Origin: Linum tenue
Lineage: Eukaryota > Streptophyta > Magnoliopsida > Malpighiales > Linaceae
NCBI GenBank assembly: GCA_946122785.1
Contig: CAMGYJ010000006.1
Span: forward strand, 54,580,066-54,644,065
Length of the DNA: 64,000 nucleotides
Direction: 5' to 3'
Shown one piece after another: positions 55,655 to 64,000 of the stretch. Each line of letters begins with the position of its first letter. The first letter of the stretch is position 1. Made by a program: the position numbers and the translations under genes. The notes beneath the pieces were generated by a model, which saw nothing but the letters and a program-made list of their open reading frames with translations, was not told where the DNA came from and ran no database searches.

Positions 55655-58600
55655 CTACCCCAAGCCCCGAGCAATGAAGCAATCTAATAAACTCTGATCC
55701 AGTATACATCTATACACAATAACCCATTTGGCCTGCTCCACCAGCTGCAAAGGAGACCGAGCACTAGCTGATCCATACATTCGAGAGCATCGCTCTCGCC
55801 AAATCAGACTCAAAACAACACTCCAGGAAAGCCGATTAAGACGTGCAGAAGCAGAGTTCCCACCCCAGCGAGCAACACACCAGTTCAAAACATCCTGCCA
55901 ATCTACCAATGGCGGCGGCGCAGCAGACTTGAACACCTGCACAAGTACATAACGCACACTGCACAAAAAGATGATTCCGAGTCTCCATCCCACTAGGACA
56001 CAGCAAGCATAAGCCTGATAGAGACTTCCCCCAGGAGATAAGGCGGTCCTGCAGCTTCAACCTATCCTGAATAATCAACCAAAGAATGAATCCATGGCGA
56101 GGAATCACCACACTGTCCCAAACCAAATTCACCCAAGGCACAACACTACTCTTCTGACGAAGGGATTGCCAGACCCTTTTGACAGAATATGATTCCATAA
56201 TCTCACCATTCCATGCTAATCCCCCCTGCAGCAAGGATATAAAAGGCCTAGCCATATCCCGACATTTCAAAATCCTCCGCCATATCCAGGAAGCAGCAGA
56301 AGAAGGCTTTCATTCCCAAACTGACTTGTGCTTGATTCGATAACGGTGGATCCAGGCCACCCAAAGAGACCCCTGCTCAGCTAGAACTGCCCAAAAATGA
56401 CGAAGCACACAGGCTTTATTCCAGATTGCAAACCCCCGAATTCCTAAACCCCCTTCCTTCTTAGGCCGAGCAAGAAACTCCCAGGAAACAACAGACCTTG
56501 TCCGAATTGATGATTCAGTTATATCCCATAGATACTTACTACAGACAGACTCTACTTCCTTAATGACAAACTGAGGGAGAAGAAAGATCCCCATCCAATA
56601 TTGCAACACACTAGTCAGAACAGACGTGATAAGTTGTAATCTTCCAGCAAAGTTCAACGTTCTTGCCCTCCAACTTGAAATCTTAGCTGTAATTTTCTGT
56701 ACTAAAACCCGACAGTCTGCCCTAGATAGTTTCCTAGTGATAAGAGGGACTCCCAAATACCTCACAGGCAAGTTACCAAGAGGAAATTTTGAATATGATG
56801 ATATATAATGCTGTTCAGACGCCGAGATTCCCCCACAAAACAATTGACACTTATCCGGATTGCATTTAAGACAAGAGACTTTATAAAAAGCATCAAGTAC
56901 CCGACAGATCCCTGCCACCCCCCTTATAGAACCATTAGTAAACACAAGTAAATCATCAGCAAAACACAAGTGGGTGATTGCCAATGGTTTACATCTAGGG
57001 TGGGGGGGGGGGGATTTGGTTCTGCCTAACTGCTAACTTCAACATGCCATCTAATACTTTCATAGCAACAGTAAACAAATATGGCGACAGGGGATCGCCT
57101 TGCCTCAGACCTTTTTTCATCTAAAAAAACCCACAAACTCCACCATTCATCACAACACTCACTTTAGGAGTACAAACACAAGCTCGCAGCCATTTTATAA
57201 ACATATCAGGGAGTCCCATCTGACTTAGAACAGTAAACAGGAAATTCCAGTCCATGGAATCAAACGCTTTCATAATATCGATTTTCACAGCACATCGTGG
57301 GGAAATTCTATTCCTATGATAGTCTTTAACTAACTCTGATGCTAATAAGATATTATCACATATGGACCGACCTCTAATAAAAGCAGACTGAGATGTAGAG
57401 ATAAGGCTTGGTAGGACAGAAGCTAACTTGTTGGCCAAAACCTTCGAGATACCTTTATATACTGTGTTACAGCAGGAAATGGGACGAAAGTCTTTCATTC
57501 TCTCAGCGTTTGGAATCTTTGCCACCAGCGTGAAAAGGGTGGAATTCAGAACCTGCGGCATAATACCAGAAGAAAAGAAAGCCAGAACAACCTCCTCCAC
57601 TTCTTTACCAATCAAATCCCAGTGCAATTTAAAAAACTCAGCAGGGAACCCATCAGGACCTGGAGCTTTGTCTCGCCCCAGATTCTTAAACACCCTACAA
57701 ACTTCTTCCTTGGTTATGGGAGTAATTAATGAACTAGCTTCCTCCTGAGTAAGAGATTTAAGAGCCAAAGCTTCATAGAAACTAGATGGATGAATAAACA
57801 CTTCAGGATCAACCTCCCCAATAAGGGTTTTATAGAACTCAACTGCAATCTGCCCCAATTTCTTAATATCAGTCACCTCCTGCCCTTGAGAGTTTAACAG
57901 ACGATTACCTGTTGACGGTGAGAATGAATATTTACTGAGATGCAGTGTTCATATCACCCTCCTGGACCCCCCTTATGCGAGCTTTCTGCCTGTAAAAACT
58001 TTCTTCAGCCTTTTACAAATCACGACATTTAACAGAGAGCTGTTTCTCTTCTCCCACCAGCACAGCATCAGGATTAGCCAATATAGCCAACTGTATAGCC
58101 TCCAGTCTACTTTCACAAGCTCTAGTTTGAACAGATATATCAGCATACACTTCTTTATTCATCTTAGCTAGAGCCTGACGAACTTTCTGCAGCTTACCAT
58201 AAAGAACAAAATATGGGTAGCCAATCACCTTATGCTTCCAAGCAGCAGCCACTAACTCATTATAGCCAGGGTGACTAGTCCAAAACTTGAAATATTTGAA
58301 TGGCTTAGGAAAGCCCTTCACCTGAGGGATAACTGTCAGCAATAAACCACTGTGATCAGAGACCCCTGGTGGAGAAGTAACTGCAGTACTAGCCTTAAAC
58401 ACATATAACCATGCTTCATTGATAAGAATCCTATCCAATCTTTTTGCAATGGGATTTTCCTCCTGCTTGTTCCACCAAGTAAACCAAGCCCCCATAACTT
58501 TATGATCAATCACATTCATATCAGTGATCCAGGCCTTAAAAGAAACCATACTCGAGTTCATAACCAAAAGATTAGAAGTCTCCCCCGGATCAGCAACAAC

Positions 58601-59009
58601 ATTAAAATCTCCCAAAATTGCCATTGGAACACTCCCCTCTTGCTGGAGTAAAAGCTCCTTATACAGCACTGCCCTATCAGCTTCCTTGTTTGGACTGTAT
58701 ACTACTAATAAAAAAGAAAGGATTAGGCCCTCCAACTCTGACCTTAATGAAATGCTGCCCATCATCAACCTTCACTATATCCAGACCTTCTTTCCAAAGC
58801 AACCAAACACGCCCATTAACAGACTTAGGGTAGTTATTTAAATGCTTAAATTGACTGAACTTCTTGAGAATATCAGAACTATGAGAAGCAACAACTCTAG
58901 TTTCTATTAACGCTACTATATCTAACTTCAAACTCCAAAACTTCTTAAGCACAGCAGAGTGCTTATCAGGGGCATTAAACCCCCTGATGTTCCAACACAA
59001 TACCTTCAT
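55655..59009 (-). pseudogene. LINE ORF2: endonuclease, reverse transcriptase, zinc-finger end
   Basis: Starts MKVLCWNIRGFNAPDKHSAV at 59,009. Endonuclease: ALIETRV, ILGDFNVVADPGE, KRLDRILINEAW, GVSDHSGLLL. After a stop near 58,013, RT: DKAPGPDGFPAEFFK, FRPISCCNTVYKGISK, AFIRGRSICDNIL, VKIDIMKAFDSMDW, then GLRQGDPLSPY and FADDLLVFTNG, LGVPLITRKLS. The C-terminal zf-RVT part includes WDSVVIPRHGFILWLIIQDR. Breaks: frameshift near 58,700; stop and loss around 57,880-58,012; stop near 57,121; frameshift at a G12 tract (57,002-57,013) just before FADD; stop near 56,310; frameshift near 55,900. ORF2 would nick DNA and reverse-transcribe the element RNA. Confidence 0.9.
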
Positions 59010-60170
59010 TTACCCCGCTTCTTCCCCCTACCCTTACCCCGAGTAGGAGCAATAGGTGGAGGTTCCACAGGACGCTTCAACACAGGTCGACTCAGCGAAG
59101 GGAATGCCTGATCATCAAGTGAACTCTTACGCGAAGCAGTTGAAAAACTCCATGGACTTTGAGAGACAGACCCCGGGGCAGGAGCCCTTATTCTATTCCT
59201 TCTGTGTGACCACTTGAAACCCATCATCATTTGCCAATAGCTCTGCACCCTTATCTTGCACTTGAGCAGGAGAAGAAGTAGAACCCTCAACCTCCACAGT
59301 CTCCACAGCTACCACCTCCTGAACCACTTCATTCTGCAGCTCATCTAGCACCCCCTTCCCCTTATCCTGTAACCCCATAGGATCAACAGGAACAAGCTCC
59401 TTCACTCTAGGCTGTTTAACAGCCCAGACCTTCTTCGTCTTCCCTCCAGGGTTAGAGCAGTCATGGCCAAATAACTGACATTTCTCACATTTGCTCGTGA
59501 CATGACAGAACTCTACATCAACAAACAACTCTGGGCAGTCATCAGGAGTAATGCTCAGCTTGTTCACCAAGGTAGTTTTTACTGAAATTTCAACACACAA
59601 CTTCGCTACCCCCAATCGAGTCCCTTGCTTCGTAGGGTAATCCATACAAAGAGGACGACCCAAAGAACTAGCAATTCGCCCTAGACCTTCCTTTGACGCC
59701 ATCTCAGACGGCAAATTCGAGAGCTTAACCCAAACTGGAACAACTGAATTGTCGATAGCAAGAGGCTGAATACCTGGCTCCCACTTGCGCAGAAACAACA
59801 TATTCTCACGGTGATGCCACGGCCCTCCTTCGAAGACCCAACGACAGACTTCTGCAGTCGGGAACTGAAACAGGACCAGTCGCTCCCCTAACCACGAAAC
59901 ACGAATAGCTCCATCTCGTCCCCAGATCCAATTCGCCCAAAAGTAAATGGAGGAAAGCGATGTAGGTCGATCAAGAAACTGTCCGACTAAGCAATTAACC
60001 CACCGCTTAGAACCCTCCTCGAGAACCGATTTGGGGATTCGCAGCGATCCATTGATAAATTCCGGTTCGTAATAATCCAGCCTGAGGTCCGGATTAAATG
60101 AAAAGAGCGACGCCCAAGTGCGCCCGTCACCGACGGCACCTGAGGAGGCTCCGCCGGCGACGGTCGCCAT
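59006..60170 (-). pseudogene. LINE ORF1 (DUF4283 and zinc knuckle)
   Basis: ATG at 60,170 (MATVAGGASSGAVGDG). The DUF4283 domain lies at about residues 30-130 (DYYEPEFINGSLRIPKSVLE, then GERLVLFQFP and VFEGGPWHHRENMLFLRKWE). It is followed by PVWVKLSNLPSEM and a cysteine cluster CEKCQLFGHDC of zinc-knuckle type. A frameshift near 59,215 (stop at 59,193) separates the last part, which in another frame reads RRNRIRAPAPGSVSQSPW and ends GKGRGKKRGK. The stop TAA at 59,010-59,012 is immediately followed by the ORF2 ATG. It binds element RNA by family knowledge. Confidence 0.85.
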
Positions 60171-60258
60171 GTCGGAATCAAAGGCCGAACCCTAGAACTA
60201 GCAGAGAGAAGAGAGAGAAGAGAGAGAAGAGAATTCCCCCATGATACAATAGTTTCTT

Positions 60259-60885
60259 GATTGGTAGATTTTTGCATTTTATAGAAGATTCCATTATCCC
60301 TATGGAAATATTTGAACAATGAGATTCCTTTGCATAATCGTAAATCCATGCATGAGTTAAACCACATAGCATTCAAACTTATAAAATGGTGATCATATCA
60401 CATTGATTATCACATCTTTTATAGTCACTACATTATCATCCCTAGATGAAGTGATATTCCCTAGACTCATTGTTTTAAAGTAAGATGAGTAGTGAACATG
60501 TTTGTAGGGATTGCCAAAAGTCATTAGATAAAAAACATCTTCAATATATTTTTCAAAATTTTGAAATTTGACGACTCAATATTTGGAAATTGAAAGCATA
60601 ATGAAGTATCACATACCACACAACTCCACCGCATTAAAATTGATATTGCCCTCAATGGACGAAATAATCGTGAGCAATGGAGAAAGTTGGAACACTTTAC
60701 CTAATTTGTCGTACTAATTTCGAAGCAGTAATAAAAAGGTTGCAATCGTTATCCGGAGTGATTAGGCGTAAAGCCTCTGTAGGTGACTTTTTAAGTCCGC
60801 CATCAAATGTGTATATGACAACTTCGCCTTTTTATCACATAACTCCATCCTCCATCCCGAGATTTTAGTTTTTTTACAATACTAC
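60259..60885. other. Stretch without a recognisable gene
   Basis: AT-rich sequence between the LINE target duplication and the 1.1-kb repeat; nothing recognised. Confidence 0.4.
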
Positions 60886-61968
60886 CCTCATTAACTTCGG
60901 CTTTAGTAATAACTATATCGTAGGAGGTGTGATGTACATGCACTCATTTCAAGAGGGTGCAACACTTCTCGGTTTAGCCCTAATACTGTCTCTGCACCCC
61001 TCTCGAGCCATAGCATATTGTTTCATAAAAGCGTATGCTTTTCCTTATCTAAATAAAGCGGGATTTCCATGAAGAAGACTTGGATGGATTATGGAGAATA
61101 GCTAGCTCAACTCCTTGATTGTATAGGAAGCCTTAATATGATGGTTCAAAACACACAAATAAAATGAAAAGATTGATAATGAATACAAGCTAGTGATTAT
61201 GGTCCATATTAGCAATATTGTTAGAACCGAATCGGAGCATGGCCCGATAATGTGAATGGCTCGTACTTTAGTTATCAAACCGGTATTAGATCGTTAAAAA
61301 ACCGTTAGAGAACCGATACCTTATAAACAATAGTATCATAATTAGAAGACATGTAAAGTAATAATTTGACAATTTTATGGTTAAAATGAAATTTACTTTG
61401 CAAGTATCATTTAGTAATTTGACAGTATATATGACCTTTAAAATACCTACCCACCCACCTTCTTATGCGCCGCCCTCTCCCATCCTCTTTTCTTCCTTTC
61501 CCCAATTCTCTCTTTCCTCCTCTTCTCTTCCGAGAAAAAGACGAACACCAAAGCCAATTCTTGCTTTCCTAAATTCTTTCTTTCCACCTCCCTCTTATGA
61601 GAAAAAGACGAACACCAACCAATTCTTCCTTTCATCCTCTTTTATTCCATCTCCTTCGCTCCCATTCCCTAGCCTTTAAGAGAAAGAAAGACGAACAGGG
61701 AACGACGAAGAGCTACCTCCTTAGTCGTCGTTGGGTCGCTGGCCTGAGGAGGTGAGGTCGAAGAAGTTCGAGAAAGTGGCAACATAGGGAGGGCGGCGAC
61801 CTTCAACCCAACAATTTCAAGCTTTAATGTTTTCATAAAATCAGACGGTCAGGCTCTAAAAATTGGTCGGTCGGTTTGAACGGTTAACCGTTTTGGGAGC
61901 TCGCTAACCGGCTTTTCCAACTGGAACGACTTTTAGGGATGACTAAGATAGGTGGGCGGGTGCCGGTT
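60886..61968 (+). repeat. 1.1-kb dispersed repeat, copy 2
   Basis: Matches 44,305-45,418 in the same orientation, including CATGCACTCATTT, the TCTCGAGCCATAGCATATTG block and GAACGACGAAGAGCTACCTC. At its end it meets the LTR-like TGTAACACCCC at 61,970. Confidence 0.85.
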
Positions 61969-61969
61969 T

Positions 61970-63597
61970 TGTAACACCCCGATATTTGAATTTTGGTTTG
62001 ACCATATTAAATGCGCAGTTGGATTAACGATTACATACGAAGGGTTACAGCCGTGGATTAATAATAATAATAATTATTATTATTATTAATTAACATATAC
62101 ACACACTAGAGGGCCTAGCGGCCCTCAATTTTTCTCATCCCAACTTTTCACCAATTACCCCAACTTTTCCCCACCCTAGCAGCCGAGAATTATTTCGCTA
62201 GCGAGAGAGTAACCGAAGCCGCCGCGGAGAAGAAAGAAGGAAGCGCCGTCCCATTGCCTTCGGTTGCCACTAGTCGTCGTCTCCTTGTCCCGGACAAGTC
62301 CCGGAGCAGTAGTGTCTTACGGGGACGCTTGAAGCTTCGAAACATTGATCGACGAGGAAATCGACGTTCAAGGTCGTCGAGTCTGAACCTAGGCACGTTC
62401 TAGAGGTAAGAAAATTCGATCCCTTCGCATTGGATCGATCGATTTGGTGATTTTTCGTGAGAGTACAATTCTGGGTTTTTAGCAACAACCTTTACAGGGT
62501 TTTAGTGACAGATTTTGGGTGGTCACTAAAGCTGCAGGGAATTTTCTGAAAAGTGATTAAGTTGTTTTAATTGTTTCGAGCCTCTGAAGATGGTTTTTTT
62601 TTTGTTTTATAATTTTTAAAATTGTGTCAGGTCTTGGAAATTCTTGTGATTAATTTGGGAATTTTTGAATACCTATTATAATTTTTTAAAAAATAGTCTA
62701 ATATTGATTTTAATTAAATAAAAACCATGTCGAGGAATTTTTAGGGGTTTGATAATTTTTCATGTTTTATGTTCTCCTGATTGACGTAGGAAAATTATTA
62801 TCCGAATTTTTAAGAATGTTCAAGTTAGGTAAAAAAATTCGCCCAAGAAGGTTTTGAAGGGATTACTTCTAGAGAAATTGTTAAAGGAGGTTAAGGGATC
62901 TTTGGATTGAGGTTTGAGGTTGGGACTTTGAGGAGAGGGTGCTTTGGTAAATAAAAAGGGGAATTTAAATTGAGAAAGGACGTGTAAGAAAGGCTAGCAG
63001 CATGTCATAGGGGCCCGGCCAGCCTAGTCAGTTCAGGAGGAGGCCAAGCGGTACCTTCAGCTACGGGGGTACTCAGAGCCAGAGCCGCTATGTTCGACCT
63101 GGGCAGAATTTTAGCAATAGGGTTCCCTGCAACTAGTGTAGACAAGACCACTCAGGGTGTGCAAGCAGCACTCAGGGGGTCTGCTACTACTGCAACAATC
63201 TAGGTCATTTTGCTAGGGGATGCCCCTGGAGAGATAGGCAAGGGAGAGCGCAGTCCGAGCAGTCGGTCAGAGGTTGAGGAGGAAGGACTCACACTCGATC
63301 TCAGTTTGGAGGCCATCCAAACGGCTCTTTCAACAGCCAAAGAGGAGGTACTGGGGGGTTTGACCGCAATGATTGGGGTGGAGACCAGAGGCCTCTAGCA
63401 GGGGGACAGTAGAGGCTCTTTGCCATGAGGAGAGAGGAGGCAGAGGTGCGCCCGAGGTGGTGACGGGTATGATTTCCGGTTCAAGTAACTTGCTTATGTC
63501 CTTATCAATTCTGGTTCCACGCATTCTTTCGTTTCCACCAAGTTTGCAAGGACATTAGAATTACCTCACGTTAAGTTAGGGCAGAATCTTGGGGGCT
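61970..63597 (+). pseudogene. Ty3/gypsy fragment: LTR start, gag zinc knuckle, protease
   Basis: TGTAACACCCCGATATTTG at 61,970 is a typical start of a chromovirus (Tekay/Del-like) LTR. From about 63,000 the frames show the end of gag: a glutamine/serine/arginine-rich stretch and a zinc knuckle CYYCNNLGHFARGC (C-x2-C-x4-H-x4-C, at 63,182-63,223). Protease follows: AYVLINSGSTHSFVSTKFA (about 63,493-63,549), then LPHVKLGQNL and a stop. The catalytic Asp of D-S-G is Asn here. Most of gag is deleted or shifted, and no RT is present before the CACTA insertion at 63,661. Confidence 0.7.
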
Positions 63598-63660
63598 AAG
63601 TACCCTAGTAAGTGATAGTTTAATCGTAAACTCAATCATCCGCGATTGTCCGATTACGGT

Positions 63661-64000
63661 CACTACAAGAAAAACCATGTGTTGCTATGAAAGTATGCAT
63701 GGCTAAAAGCTAAATATTGCGTGGCTAAAATATATAGCCACAAAAAAATAAATTTGTAGCTCGTGTAGCTAAAAGTGGTGCAGCTAAAGGTTAGCCACGT
63801 ATTTTAAACAATTCATAGCTAATACTTAACACTTTAGCTATTAAAAGGCGTATAACGTGGCTAGAGTGATAAATGAGTCTTGCCACGAATGAGGAATCCA
63901 TGTAGCAAAAGCCTACAAGTGTTTAGCTACATAGATACAGTTCATGGCTAGATCTAAATATTTTGTCATGCATAATCCATTCGAATCTAAAGGATTAAAT
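63661..64000 (+). mobile_element. CACTA (EnSpm/CMC) transposon, left end
   Basis: Starts CACTACAAGAAAAACC, the standard plant CACTA terminal repeat, and continues with subterminal motifs GTGGCTA / TAGCCAC and TAGCTA repeated about ten times in both orientations. The preceding GGT (63,658-63,660) would be the 3-bp target duplication. It runs off the window, so transposase content is unknown. Confidence 0.85.

Larger units (their letters stand above)
55544..60239 (-). mobile_element. Full-length L1-type LINE
   Basis: Flanked by CATGATACAACAATTTCTT (55,525-55,543) and CATGATACAATAGTTTCTT (60,240-60,258), a 19-bp target duplication with two changes. On the minus strand it begins with a pyrimidine-rich leader, has ORF1 (from 60,170), ORF2 (from 59,009) and ends in a short A-tract at about 55,550. 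Frameshifts and stops in both frames make it non-autonomous now. Confidence 0.9.

Noticed and set aside
61377..61679. 100-codon frame
   Set aside because: Part of the 1.1-kb repeat; Ser/Pro-rich from a pyrimidine tract and broken in the other copy.

Overview
The window is nuclear DNA of a flowering plant, most likely a eudicot (inference). Almost all of it is transposable-element sequence: Ty3/gypsy and Ty1/copia retroelements, L1-type LINEs with plant DUF4283 ORF1s, TRIMs, several hAT MITE families, a Pack-MULE-like element, a Helitron end and a CACTA end. The only credible host genes are two copies of a small secreted six-cysteine DUF26 (Gnk2-like) protein on the minus strand, at 33,913-34,326 and 50,461-50,874.

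0-18.7 kb: the end of a minus-strand gypsy LTR with its polypurine tract (1-307); two blocks dense in the palindrome GGTCGACC (2.2-2.9 and 4.2-5.6 kb); a 449-bp hAT MITE; a MULE-like element carrying a fragment of an LRR receptor-kinase gene (6.2-7.5 kb); a long stretch without recognisable genes, with a Helitron 3' end at 11.36 kb and a 42-bp x3 repeat at 15.6 kb; a copia 3' end fused to the 5' end of a gypsy element (PBS for tRNA-Asp, 1.36-kb LTR).

18.7-28.8 kb: a 2.7-kb segment that looks foreign to its neighbours, possibly organelle-derived, and encodes a broken protein resembling the C-terminal part of a phage virion protein; a broken LINE ORF2; a 0.9-kb satellite with 32 exact TTACGTAA palindromes on a 131-bp period; further tandem repeats.

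28.8-52.4 kb: a direct segmental duplication, copy A 28,816-36,476 and copy B 45,449-52,400. Each carries a TRIM, a gypsy LTR, an old MITE and the DUF26 gene. Elements present in only one copy have the intact target site in the other, so the order of events can be read. The spacer holds a 6-kb chromovirus (36,830-42,810, TSD ATTAT) that is itself interrupted by a 674-bp hAT element (TSD GCCCCAGT).

52.4-64 kb: a mostly featureless stretch, a full-length but decayed LINE on the minus strand (55,544-60,239, about 19-bp target duplication), a second copy of a 1.1-kb dispersed repeat, a gypsy fragment (LTR start, gag zinc knuckle, protease) and the start of a CACTA transposon running off the end.

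No element here looks able to move by itself: every reverse transcriptase, integrase or protease seen is broken by stops, frameshifts or loss of a catalytic residue. Homologies are recalled from family features visible in the sequence. No search was run, and counts are by eye.
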